From an uncultured Prochlorococcus sp. (GTDB lineage: Bacteria > Cyanobacteriota > Cyanobacteriia > PCC-6307 > Cyanobiaceae), in NCBI GenBank assembly GCA_902519235.1, contig CABYJE010000003.1:31650-95649 (forward strand): a stretch of DNA of 64,000 bases. Reading direction: 5' to 3'. Position numbers and translations under genes: made by a program. Below the pieces are notes generated by a model. That model had not been told where the DNA came from. It ran no database searches and saw only the letters and a program-made list of their open reading frames with translations. This document shows, piece by piece, positions 29,700-38,639 of this stretch. Each line of letters begins with the position of its first letter. Positions within the stretch are counted from its first letter, which is position 1.

Positions 29700-30035
29700 A
29701 TGTTTAATCCAGAATTTCTTGCTACTGAAAATAATGATCCAAACGATGAGAATGATCTAATCCAATATTTACAAAAACAATCTCCAGAAGTTCTGCAAAG
29801 AGTAGCAAAATCAGCTAGTGAAGATATTCAAGAAATTATTAGACATAATGTTCAAGGTCTTCTTGGAATGCTTCCTTCTGATCAATTTGATGTAAAAATA
29901 ACATCTTCAAAAGACAACATTGCTAATTTATTATCTTCTGCAATGATGACAGGATATTTCTTAAGACAAATGGAGCAAAGAAAAGAGCTTGAACATACTC
30001 TTAAAAATGATGAAAACATGTCTATTGAAGAATAG
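29700..30035 (+). CDS. DUF760 family protein
   Basis: A 111-residue soluble, mostly helical protein. The stretch ASEDIQEIIRHNVQGLLGMLP and the AMMTGYFLRQMEQR run near the end are the signature of DUF760, a family shared by cyanobacteria and plastids. Its function is not established to my knowledge. It lies 45 bases after lepB on the same strand and stops 3 bases before the convergent DUF4336 gene. Confidence 0.75.
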   Translation: MFNPEFLATENNDPNDENDLIQYLQKQSPEVLQRVAKSASEDIQEIIRHNVQGLLGMLPSDQFDVKITSSKDNIANLLSSAMMTGYFLRQMEQRKELEHTLKNDENMSIEE

Positions 30036-30038
30036 TTT

Positions 30039-31211
30039 TTAAAGATTAACTTCTTCAGGAATTATTCCTAGTTCAAACAACTTTTTATATAAACCCATTA
30101 AAAATTTATTATCCTCAGGAAGTTTGTCCCACTTTTGGGAATTAATTTCATTAATTAATTTTTGACAATCTTCTATTGTAAATTTTATAGGGGCTGTAAA
30201 ATGAGCTGGAATTAAATATTCCATATCTTCAAAAGACTTGATATTTTCTAACCATTTAAGTAAAACTTCTTTTGAACGCGGAAAAATTAATTTTTGTAAA
30301 ACTGGTGCAATTTGAATCTTAGGAGTATCTTTACCCATTATTTCAATAAGAGAGGATTCCCAATCTTCATCCCATAAAAAGGGATAAATACCGAAATGAG
30401 ATCTCCAATTTCTAAGGTCTTTTTTGAATGAATTATCAAATATTTTTTTTAAAGGTGGAATATTTAATTTTCCTGGTTTCAAAAAAGAAGAAAACAAGAC
30501 TAACCTTTTCCATCCTTTTTTTCTTTGTTCGATGGAGTCAATCAAAGGTTCATCTCCTCTCTCTCTAGCATGAAAAAGAAGTGGTGTTGGATCAAAATTA
30601 AATATCTCAGGTGGTGTTGAGTCTATTCCAACTATTGCATCTGTTACATGCAGAGTTTTTGTAGGATAATGAAAACAGCTTATCTCCTGATATCTTCCAA
30701 GACCTAAATTCAGTGGACCTAATGAAGACCATTTAAAGGCGTTTGAATGTGGAGTACCATCCTCAAAAAGTAATCTTGATCTTTTTGATGGAATTCCTAA
30801 AAAATCTAGTGGGAGATTTATGGGAAAACTCCATTGTCCAGGACAAAGCCAAATTTCAGCATCTTTAAAAATTCTTGAAAGAGCTGGCAGTCCGATTTTA
30901 TGTTCTAGTCCAGAGGCACTCGGTAGAATTATTGTTTTTACTTTGCCGTGAATCGCAATTAGTTTTTCTAACTCATTTATTAATTCTTTTGTCGGAGGTA
31001 GTGGATTTATTAGCATCAATCCATCATCAACCTTTATTACCGTCATTCTTATTGGAACCGCCACATAATAAAGTCCCTGTATTTGTTCCAAGGACCATAT
31101 TTGATCAGGAATTAATTCTCTGAAAATTGTTTTCTTTTTTCCATAAGGATATAAGGGGAATAATGGCCACCAATTCCATTTTTTATTTAAAGTTTCTTCC
31201 ACCACTATCAT
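30039..31211 (-). CDS. DUF4336 (metallo-beta-lactamase-like) protein in the Mn transporter operon
   Basis: A 390-residue protein of the DUF4336 type. The fold resembles a metallo-beta-lactamase, but the usual HxHxDH metal box is not seen; the equivalent strand-loop reads LPSASGLEHKIG, with further candidate residues in CFHYPTKTLHVTDAIVG and YLIPAHF. The enzymatic activity is unknown. The ATG overlaps the stop of the Mn permease gene by 4 bases, which makes it the last gene of that operon and suggests, without proving, a link to metal supply. Confidence 0.7.
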   Translation of the reverse strand: MIVVEETLNKKWNWWPLFPLYPYGKKKTIFRELIPDQIWSLEQIQGLYYVAVPIRMTVIKVDDGLMLINPLPPTKELINELEKLIAIHGKVKTIILPSASGLEHKIGLPALSRIFKDAEIWLCPGQWSFPINLPLDFLGIPSKRSRLLFEDGTPHSNAFKWSSLGPLNLGLGRYQEISCFHYPTKTLHVTDAIVGIDSTPPEIFNFDPTPLLFHARERGDEPLIDSIEQRKKGWKRLVLFSSFLKPGKLNIPPLKKIFDNSFKKDLRNWRSHFGIYPFLWDEDWESSLIEIMGKDTPKIQIAPVLQKLIFPRSKEVLLKWLENIKSFEDMEYLIPAHFTAPIKFTIEDCQKLINEINSQKWDKLPEDNKFLMGLYKKLFELGIIPEEVNL

Positions 31212-32080
31212 TTATACCCATTAAATAATTTCTTTAACTTAAATATTCCGTATCTTGGAGCGAATAAAAAGGCAAATAAAAATATAAAAGTTTGTGCTAA
31301 GACAATTGATCCACCTGTTTCAAGATCAAACCAAAAACTAACATAGATTCCTATTAGGCTTGAGATAATGGCACTTAATACTGAAATTACCGTCATATTA
31401 TCGAACTTATCCGTCAGTAAATATGCTGTAGCCCCTGGTGTAATCAACATTGCAACTACTAAAATAATTCCAACCGACTGTAAGCCCACAACAGCTGCCA
31501 AAGATAAACATGTGAGCAGTAAATAATGAAGAAAAAACACGTTAATCCCAACTGTTTTTGCATGCCTGGGATCAAAACAATAAAGCATTAAATCTTTTCT
31601 AAAAATTGATAAAAGGATTACTACCAATAAAGAAATGAATATGGTTTGTTTTACATCTGAAAGTGATATTCCTAATGGACTACCAAAAAGAATAGAATGC
31701 AGATCAATATTACTTTTAATCTTAGAAACCAATACGATTCCAAGAGCGAAAAATCCAGTAAATACCAACCCAATAACAGTATCTTCCTTAACTCTAGATT
31801 TCTGCTTAATAAACCCTATCAAGGCAACAGAACCAACCCCGAAAATAAATGCCCCTAATGAGAAAGGAAGACCTAATGCATAAGCAACCACAACACCAGG
31901 CATTACCGAATGTGAGACTGCATCTCCCATCAAAGCCCATCCTTTAAGAGTCAAATAACTTGAAAGAAAGCCACAAACAGCTGCAACTAATGAACTCATA
32001 AGAAGTGCTTTTCTCATGAAATCATGAGTTAAAGGATCTTTGATGAATGAATCTAAAGTTAAAAAAGAACAGAGCTCCAT
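31208..32080 (-). CDS. mntB: Manganese/zinc-type ABC transporter permease
   Basis: A 290-residue inner-membrane permease of the ABC-3 family with eight or so hydrophobic segments. LMGDAVSHSVMPGVVVAYALG near the start is the conserved family block that contacts the ATPase, and VVAMLITPGATAYLLTDKF is the second. It forms the channel of the transporter encoded with the two upstream genes. Manganese is preferred over zinc on account of the binding protein. It starts 12 bases after the ATPase gene. Confidence 0.85.
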   Translation of the reverse strand: MELCSFLTLDSFIKDPLTHDFMRKALLMSSLVAAVCGFLSSYLTLKGWALMGDAVSHSVMPGVVVAYALGLPFSLGAFIFGVGSVALIGFIKQKSRVKEDTVIGLVFTGFFALGIVLVSKIKSNIDLHSILFGSPLGISLSDVKQTIFISLLVVILLSIFRKDLMLYCFDPRHAKTVGINVFFLHYLLLTCLSLAAVVGLQSVGIILVVAMLITPGATAYLLTDKFDNMTVISVLSAIISSLIGIYVSFWFDLETGGSIVLAQTFIFLFAFLFAPRYGIFKLKKLFNGYK

Positions 32081-32092
32081 ACAATTTAAAAT

Positions 32093-32857
32093 TTAGGATT
32101 CAGGTCCAAACAAGGAATCAGGTGAGATCCCTCCAAAAGTGGTTGTAATATTTTCCGGGGTAAACACTTCAGAGGTTTCGCCATAAGCTACAACAGTTTT
32201 ATTTATTAAAAGAACCAAATCACAAAATTCACGGACATGAATCATATCGTGCGTTGATAATAATATGGTTTTCCCCTCATTTTTAAATTGAATAAATAAT
32301 TCCGAGATAAGTTTCTCAGTTCTTATATCAACACCTGAAAAAGGCTCATCAAGAAGTAATATTGATGCTCTTTGCGCAATTGCTCTAGCCAAAAAAGTTC
32401 GTTTTCTCTGGCCTCCAGATAAGTTTCCAATGGGTGTAGATAAATGATCAGTAAGATCAACTCTCTCAATAGCATCTTTAACCGCCTGAACATCGGACTC
32501 TCTAGGAGACCTAAAAATATTCATCGAACCATATCTTCCCATCATCACTACATCCCAAACACTTATTGGAAATTGACTATCAATTCCCTCATTTTGAGGA
32601 ACATAAGCAATTGTCTGATCTTTTTGAGCAGATCTTACTGACTCTCCATTTATTCTAATTTTTCCCTTTGAAATATTTACAAAGCCAGTTAAAGCATTAA
32701 AAAAAGTTGTTTTACCAGCCCCATTCATCCCTACTAACCCACAAATCTGGCCAGGTTTCAATCTTAAATTGGCATCATACAAAGCTACCTTTCCATTGTA
32801 ATCTACGCAAATATTCTCTGCCTCAATCCTAAAGTTTTGATAATTGATTGTTTCCAT
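32093..32857 (-). CDS. mntA: Manganese/zinc-type ABC transporter ATP-binding protein
   Basis: A 254-residue ABC ATPase with Walker A GMNGAGKTT (about 43-51), the Q-loop YVPQNEGID, the signature NLSGGQRKRTFLARA, Walker B ILLLDEPFSG and the switch His in STHD. The sequence pattern GxDxRTEKLI after Walker B is usual in Mn/Zn importers. It lies 3 bases after the binding-protein gene and powers uptake through the next gene's permease. Confidence 0.88.
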   Translation of the reverse strand: METINYQNFRIEAENICVDYNGKVALYDANLRLKPGQICGLVGMNGAGKTTFFNALTGFVNISKGKIRINGESVRSAQKDQTIAYVPQNEGIDSQFPISVWDVVMMGRYGSMNIFRSPRESDVQAVKDAIERVDLTDHLSTPIGNLSGGQRKRTFLARAIAQRASILLLDEPFSGVDIRTEKLISELFIQFKNEGKTILLSTHDMIHVREFCDLVLLINKTVVAYGETSEVFTPENITTTFGGISPDSLFGPES

Positions 32858-32860
32858 AAT

Positions 32861-33769
32861 TCAAAAAAGCCCTTTTTTTATCAAATCCAAATTATGCTCA
32901 AGCATTTTTATATAGGAACTGGCAGGCCCACTTTCATCAGATAATGAATCAACAAAAAGATTTCCTCCAAAATTAGCCCCAGTTTCGTTTGCAACAACCA
33001 TTTGAGATTCGTTACTTACAGTACTTTCGCAAAATACAGATGGAACATTTTTTTCTTTAACTAGTGAAATTGTTCTTGCCATTCTTTTAGGAGTAATTTG
33101 ACTCTCAGCGTTAACTGGCCACAAATAAACTTCCTCTAATCCATAATCATTTGTTAAATACGAAAAAGCACCTTCACAACTTACTAGATACCTCCTGTCT
33201 TTATTTAAGTTATTAATAAAAAGTGAGAATTCTTTATCTATTTTAGAAAGTTTATCTTTATAAATTTTTCCATTTTCTTCAAATAATGTCCTTTTGGATG
33301 GCCTCAATTCTGATAAAGAATCCACGATAATATCTACGTATAGGATCCCTCTTTTTGGAGAAATCCAAGCATGAGGATTGGGTTTCCCTTTATAAAAATC
33401 TTCACTGATAAAAATAGGATCTAAATCTTCCGCGACAGTAATTCTTTTAACTTTTAAATTAGAAACAAATTTTTCAGCCCATAATTCAAATCCAAATCCA
33501 TTATCAATAAAAACAAAAGCACTAGAAGCATTTACCAAATCACTTGGAGTTGGTTGGTAGCCATGAACTTCAACTCCAGGTTTCGTTATTGATCTAACAA
33601 TAAAATCATCTTTTGCAACATTGCTAATTATGTCCGCCAAAACAGTGAAACTTGCAAGTATTACTTCTTTAGTTTCATTATTTTTTGATATTTTCTTACA
33701 TGAGCCTGAAGTAAGAGAAACAAGAAGCAACAAACTTAAAAAAAGAATATTTTTTCTCATGTTTAACAT
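32861..33769 (-). CDS. mntC: Manganese-binding lipoprotein of ABC transporter (MntC-like)
   Basis: A 302-residue cluster A-I solute-binding protein with a signal peptide ending at a probable lipid-modified Cys24. Four candidate metal ligands can be read: His69 (VEVHGYQPT), His133 (NPHAWISP), Glu199 (SCEGAFSYL) and Asp274 (FVDSLSD). Glu as third ligand and the absence of a His-rich loop point to manganese and not zinc. Cys198 and Cys247 are 49 residues apart, the same spacing as the disulfide pair of Synechocystis MntC as I recall it. Mn is needed for the oxygen-evolving centre. Start at M1 or the in-frame M4. Confidence 0.88.
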   Translation of the reverse strand: MLNMRKNILFLSLLLLVSLTSGSCKKISKNNETKEVILASFTVLADIISNVAKDDFIVRSITKPGVEVHGYQPTPSDLVNASSAFVFIDNGFGFELWAEKFVSNLKVKRITVAEDLDPIFISEDFYKGKPNPHAWISPKRGILYVDIIVDSLSELRPSKRTLFEENGKIYKDKLSKIDKEFSLFINNLNKDRRYLVSCEGAFSYLTNDYGLEEVYLWPVNAESQITPKRMARTISLVKEKNVPSVFCESTVSNESQMVVANETGANFGGNLFVDSLSDESGPASSYIKMLEHNLDLIKKGLF

Positions 33770-33780
33770 TCATCCTTAGA

Positions 33781-35115
33781 TTATGAACTAAATGAAAGTT
33801 TCATAAGTGGTTTCCTAAGATCAGAAATAAATCCTTTCCAATTTATTTTTTCTTTTTCAAAAGCTTTTTCAACAATTTTTTCAGAATTTTTCTTGATAAA
33901 GTCTAAATCAGGTTCTTCTACACCTTTTGTTATTGCCATGAAATCAGCCAAAGAACTTGAGACTACTCTTGTTAAATAAGCAGCACTCACAGCCTGAAAT
34001 GTTCCAGAGACAAGCCAATTTGGGCCATGTAATTTTGTTATGCCAATTAGAGTCTGTCCACTCCATTCAATAACTCCCTGAGCAATTGCAGTCTTTAAAA
34101 TCTCTTTGGATACTTTATCTAAAATTTCAGGAGACCAATTACATCCCCATATAGACTTAATTTCTTTAATCATTAAAGAATTTAGTACTGTCATTGCCAT
34201 AACATCAATTGATGGGATAGGAGATAAGAAAACAGTTGTTGCTACAAGAATTTGATTTTTTCTTTGTATACCTTTTAACTGCATTCTTCTAATCCCTTCA
34301 ATTTCAGATTGCCATGCAACATGAAGTTCTTTCAAGAGCCTTTTTTTTGTATTTTTAATATTTTTAGATGAACTTATGAAAAACTTCCTTAAGGAAAAAG
34401 GTATGTTGGTTATTTCATTTTTATTAACATCAAAAGTAATAATTTTGTTTAAAAAGTCACTTGAAATTTGAGACTTTAAGTCTTCTATCTGATTCTTGGC
34501 TTCTATTTGGTTGGAAGTTAAAGCCACCAACCAGATTGGCATATTTTTAGGAAACTTTTCTAGCCACAAAAAATCATTTGCCGACAAAGGCAAGTTTATA
34601 AAATACAAGATTGCATCACTCTTCAAAGCTTCTTCTGGAATAACCTGAGAAGAATTGTATTTAGGCAGTTTTTCGTATAAATCAAAGTCAAACTTATCTG
34701 CTTTAAAATTACTTTTCAAAACAGATTGAAAACTTTGATAATCCTTTTGTCCAATGCAACTTATTTTTTCTTTTTCACATCTATTAAGAATCGATTCAAG
34801 TAGTTTTTGTCTTTTTGAATTCTGTTTTTCTAATTCATTTGTTACTTCAAGTTCTTCAAAAAAATTTAAATCTTCATTGCATAAATTTATCCAACCATCT
34901 AAATTATTTGGCTCATTAAATTTAGGCTTATCATTCTTCAAGTAAAAATATCCCCCCAAACACAACGCAAAAAATCCTATTGAACCTCCTGCAAAATGAA
35001 TTAAGTCACTTACAAACCATTCCCCAAAACCTAAAAATAATAAGATAAAAAGAAGATTTTTTTTTGGGAACTTTATGAAATCCTTTAAAAGGTTGTCTTT
35101 ACTAATATCAAACAC
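33781..35115 (-). CDS. DUF697 membrane protein, first gene of the Mn transporter run
   Basis: A 444-residue protein with N-terminal membrane segments (about residues 20-60), a cytoplasmic central domain, and a C-terminal DUF697 region (VFLSPIPSIDVMAMTVLNSLMIKEI onward) with amphipathic and hydrophobic helices. DUF697 proteins often carry a GTPase domain. Here the middle domain has a Rossmann-like pattern (ISCIGQKDYQSF, DAILYFINLP, PIWLVALTSN) but no GxxxxGKS loop, so it is probably a non-nucleotide-binding relic. The function is unknown. It ends 11 bases before mntC. Confidence 0.7.
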   Translation of the reverse strand: MFDISKDNLLKDFIKFPKKNLLFILLFLGFGEWFVSDLIHFAGGSIGFFALCLGGYFYLKNDKPKFNEPNNLDGWINLCNEDLNFFEELEVTNELEKQNSKRQKLLESILNRCEKEKISCIGQKDYQSFQSVLKSNFKADKFDFDLYEKLPKYNSSQVIPEEALKSDAILYFINLPLSANDFLWLEKFPKNMPIWLVALTSNQIEAKNQIEDLKSQISSDFLNKIITFDVNKNEITNIPFSLRKFFISSSKNIKNTKKRLLKELHVAWQSEIEGIRRMQLKGIQRKNQILVATTVFLSPIPSIDVMAMTVLNSLMIKEIKSIWGCNWSPEILDKVSKEILKTAIAQGVIEWSGQTLIGITKLHGPNWLVSGTFQAVSAAYLTRVVSSSLADFMAITKGVEEPDLDFIKKNSEKIVEKAFEKEKINWKGFISDLRKPLMKLSFSS

Positions 35116-35280
35116 AATACTTTATTTTTCTAACTTTATTTTAATGCAAGTTGTGAATGAGAAAAGCAAAATTTCATAAGTCGTTAATCAAAAGATAAAA
35201 ATTTAAGCCTTTTTAAAAGACTTCTTGCATAACAAGATGCTAAGTTAATAGACTATTTAAATAACTTTAGAAACATCAAG

Positions 35281-35703
35281 ATGTCTAATTCAAATTTCAG
35301 CAATAATCCTGGACAAGAAAATTACAGAGGTCGTTCTAACAATGAAAGACCTAATTTCAGAGATAGATCGGGCGGCAGAAGAGATGGAGGAGGATTCCGC
35401 ATAAGATTGAGTGATAACGAAATGAAAGCTGTTAAATCAATACAAGAGACCTTTCAATTAAGATCTACCGTTGCAGTTTTGGGTTTCTCTGTTAGAACAC
35501 TGAGCGAAATGATCAAAGACGAAGAATTGATTGCATCAATCACAGAATATGCAAAAAATAATAAAAACTCTTCTCCAAGTAGACAGTCACAAAATCCTTA
35601 TGAAGAAAAGACAAAAACATCACCTGACCCTTTTGCAAGACCTGTTAAAAGTACATCAACTGAGGAGATCCTATCTAGCGAAGTAGAAGAGGATGGCAAA
35701 TAA
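35281..35703 (+). CDS. Arg/Gly-rich N-terminal protein overlapping trpS
   Basis: A 140-residue protein. Residues 1-40 are disordered and rich in Arg, Gly and Asn (YRGRSNNERPNFRDRSGGRR), like RGG segments that bind nucleic acid. A compact core follows (FRIRLSDNEMKAVKSIQETF, then RSTVAVLGFSVRTLSEMI), then a Ser/Pro/acidic tail. The core is not in a family I can name with certainty. The 3' end overlaps the trpS start by 11 bases, a strong sign of translational coupling. An RNA-linked role is inference from composition and position. Confidence 0.65.
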   Translation: MSNSNFSNNPGQENYRGRSNNERPNFRDRSGGRRDGGGFRIRLSDNEMKAVKSIQETFQLRSTVAVLGFSVRTLSEMIKDEELIASITEYAKNNKNSSPSRQSQNPYEEKTKTSPDPFARPVKSTSTEEILSSEVEEDGK

Positions 35704-36709
35704 AAAAAGAATTCTTTCGGGAGTTCAACCAACTGGTGATTTACATATTGGGAATTGGCTTGGGGCCATAAATAATTGGGTTACGCTTCAAGAGCAATAT
35801 GAAACATTTCTATGTGTAGTTGATTTGCACGCAATAACAGCCTCATATAATCCCAAAGAATTATCCAAGAACACTATCTCTACTGCGGCTTTATACGTTG
35901 CTTGTGGAATAGATCCCAAAATATGCTCAATTTTTGTCCAAAGTCAGATTTCAGCACATTCAGAACTTTGTTGGATATTAAATTGCATGACCCCAATAAA
36001 TTGGATGGAAAGAATGATTCAATTCAAAGAAAAATCCATACAACAAGGGAATAATGTATCTATTGGATTATTTGACTATCCAATACTGATGGCTGCAGAC
36101 ATTCTTCTTTATGACGCTGACTTCGTACCAGTAGGTGAGGACCAAAAACAACATCTTGAACTTGCCAGAGATATTGCACAACAGAGAATTAATGCCAGAT
36201 TTAGTAAGGATAAAAATATTTTAAAAATCCCTCAACCAATCATCATGAAGAATGGTTCAAAGATAATGAGTTTAATTGATGGTACAAAAAAAATGAGCAA
36301 AAGTGATCCTAATGAGGGGAGTCGCATTAACTTATTAGATCCTCCTGAAATAATCACAAAAAAAATAAAAAGAGCAAAAAGTGACAGTTACACAGGAATA
36401 GAGTTTAACAACCCTGAGAGGCCAGAATCTAAAAATCTTTTGATGATTTATTCAATATTATCTGGTAAAGAAATACCTCAATGTGAAAAAGAATTCTCAG
36501 AGACTGGATGGGGGATATTTAAAAAATTAATTACTGAACAACTTATTGAATCACTAGAACCTATTCAGAAAAAATATAATTTATTAATTAATGATCCCTA
36601 TCAATTAAATAAAATCCTTGATGAAGGAAAGGGAAAAGCAGAAGATTTAGCAAATAAAACTTTAAAAAGAGTTAAATCAAAATTGGGATTCTTTGAAATG
36701 GAGAAATAA
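35693..36709 (+). CDS. trpS: Tryptophanyl-tRNA synthetase
   Basis: Class I synthetase that charges tRNA-Trp. The 338 residues contain the HIGH-type motif HIGNW (residues about 17-21 after GVQPTGDL), the GEDQKQHLELARDIA block and the KMSKS motif. The length is typical of bacterial TrpRS. The ATG lies inside the last codons of the upstream gene. thrS follows after 3 bases, so two tRNA synthetases share one transcript. Confidence 0.95.
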   Translation: MANKKRILSGVQPTGDLHIGNWLGAINNWVTLQEQYETFLCVVDLHAITASYNPKELSKNTISTAALYVACGIDPKICSIFVQSQISAHSELCWILNCMTPINWMERMIQFKEKSIQQGNNVSIGLFDYPILMAADILLYDADFVPVGEDQKQHLELARDIAQQRINARFSKDKNILKIPQPIIMKNGSKIMSLIDGTKKMSKSDPNEGSRINLLDPPEIITKKIKRAKSDSYTGIEFNNPERPESKNLLMIYSILSGKEIPQCEKEFSETGWGIFKKLITEQLIESLEPIQKKYNLLINDPYQLNKILDEGKGKAEDLANKTLKRVKSKLGFFEMEK

Positions 36710-36712
36710 ATT

Positions 36713-38629
36713 ATGCCAATAATTACTTTACCTGATGGTTCAAAAAAAGTTTTCGAAAAATCAGTAACTATTCTTGAAATTGCTCAGAGTATAGGCGCTG
36801 GATTAGCTAAAGCAACAATTGCTGGGAAAGTAAATGATGTTCTTCTTGATGCAACTATTCCTATAAATAGAGATTCCAAAGTTGTAATCATCACATCAAA
36901 AGATAAAGAAGGAATCGAAATAATAAGACATTCCTTTGCTCACCTTATTGGCCATGCAGTTAAACAAATTTACCCTAATATCAAAATGGCGATTGGGCCT
37001 GTTATTGAAGATGGTTTTTATTACGATGTTTTTTCTGAATACAGTTTTACTCCTGAAGATTTAATAAAGATCGAAAATAGAATTAGTAAATTAATAAAAA
37101 CAAATTATGACGTTAAAATCTTACAAGTTTCTAAAGAAGAGGCTATTAAAACTTTTAAAGAAAGAGATGAGACTTTTAAATTACGAATAATTGAAGAAAT
37201 TCCTGAAGAAGGTCTTATCAATTTATATAAGCATGAAGAATATATCGACATGTGTAGAGGGCCTCACGTACCTAACACAAGACATTTGAGACACTTTAAG
37301 TTACTTAAATTATCAGGATCATATTGGAGAGGTAATAGTGAAAATGAATCTTTACAGAGAATATATGGAACTGCATGGGCTAAAGAAAAAGAACTTAATG
37401 ACTACTTAACAAGAATTGAAGAGGCGGAAAAAAGGGATCATAGAAAACTTGGGAAAAAACATTCACTTTTTCATATACAAGAAGAATCTCCAGGCATGAT
37501 TTTTTGGCATCCAAATGGATGGATAATCTATCAGGTTCTGGAAAAATACATTAGAGGAATACTTAAAAAAAATGATTATTTAGAAATTAAGACTCCACAA
37601 GCTGTTGATAAATCTCTTTGGGAAAAATCCGGTCATTGGGAAAAATTTAGAGACGATATGTTTACTACCGCATCAGAAAATAGAACTTATGCAATTAAAC
37701 CAATGAATTGTCCATGTCATATTCAAGTATTTAATCAAGGTTTGAAAAGTTATAAAGATTTACCTATTCGTCTCGCTGAATTTGGTTCTTGTCATAGAAA
37801 TGAGCCCTCTGGTGCACTGCACGGCTTAATGAGAGTAAGAAACTTTACTCAAGATGATGCGCACATATTCTGCACAGAGGAGCAAATTCAAGAAGAGGTA
37901 TCTACTTTTATAGATCTTGTTTTCGAAGTTTATAAGACTTTTGGTTTTGATGAAATCATTATCAAATTATCTACGCGTCCTGAAAAAAGGGTAGGTAGTG
38001 AAGAGATTTGGGATAAATCAGAAGAGGCTCTTACTAAAGCTCTTGATAATAAAAGTCTAAAATGGGAACTCCAACCAGGGGAAGGAGCTTTTTATGGTCC
38101 AAAAATAGAATTCTCTTTGAAAGATTGTCTTAATAGAGTCTGGCAATGTGGAACAATTCAGGTTGATTTCTCAATGCCTATTAGATTAGATGCAACTTAT
38201 GTAGATGTTAATAATGAAAAAAGAAATCCAGTTATGCTGCATAGAGCAATTTTAGGATCCTTCGAAAGATTTATTGGAATCTTAATTGAACAATATGAGG
38301 CAAAATTCCCAGTTTGGCTCGCTCCTTATCAAATAATTTTATTGAGTATTACCGATAGAAATATTGAAAAGTGTGAGAGGTTTAATGAATTAATAAATAG
38401 TAATGGTTACCGTTCAAAAGTTGATATTAGGAACGAGAAAATAGGATATAAAATTAGAGAGGCAACTCTTGGGAGAGTTCCATTAATTGCAGTTATTGGG
38501 GATAAAGAAGAGGAAATTGATTCGGTCGCATTAAGAGCTTTAGATGGAACAAATTTAGGGATTTTCGATTTACCAAATCTATACAAATTCATGGATGAAT
38601 TAATAGAAAAAAAAGGTAGAACTGAATAA
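36713..38629 (+). CDS. thrS: Threonyl-tRNA synthetase
   Basis: Class II synthetase of 638 residues. It has an N-terminal TGS domain (1-60), an SAD-type editing domain with the [12 protein letters not shown] zinc-site pattern and DMCRGPHV, and a catalytic core with [10 protein letters not shown] (zinc Cys), the [27 protein letters not shown] motif 2 and motif 3 in [15 protein letters not shown]-terminal anticodon-binding domain ends the protein. The length and order match full ThrRS. glk follows after 10 bases. Confidence 0.95.
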   Translation: MPIITLPDGSKKVFEKSVTILEIAQSIGAGLAKATIAGKVNDVLLDATIPINRDSKVVIITSKDKEGIEIIRHSFAHLIGHAVKQIYPNIKMAIGPVIEDGFYYDVFSEYSFTPEDLIKIENRISKLIKTNYDVKILQVSKEEAIKTFKERDETFKLRIIEEIPEEGLINLYKHEEYIDMCRGPHVPNTRHLRHFKLLKLSGSYWRGNSENESLQRIYGTAWAKEKELNDYLTRIEEAEKRDHRKLGKKHSLFHIQEESPGMIFWHPNGWIIYQVLEKYIRGILKKNDYLEIKTPQAVDKSLWEKSGHWEKFRDDMFTTASENRTYAIKPMNCPCHIQVFNQGLKSYKDLPIRLAEFGSCHRNEPSGALHGLMRVRNFTQDDAHIFCTEEQIQEEVSTFIDLVFEVYKTFGFDEIIIKLSTRPEKRVGSEEIWDKSEEALTKALDNKSLKWELQPGEGAFYGPKIEFSLKDCLNRVWQCGTIQVDFSMPIRLDATYVDVNNEKRNPVMLHRAILGSFERFIGILIEQYEAKFPVWLAPYQIILLSITDRNIEKCERFNELINSNGYRSKVDIRNEKIGYKIREATLGRVPLIAVIGDKEEEIDSVALRALDGTNLGIFDLPNLYKFMDELIEKKGRTE

Positions 38630-38639
38630 ATATATATAT

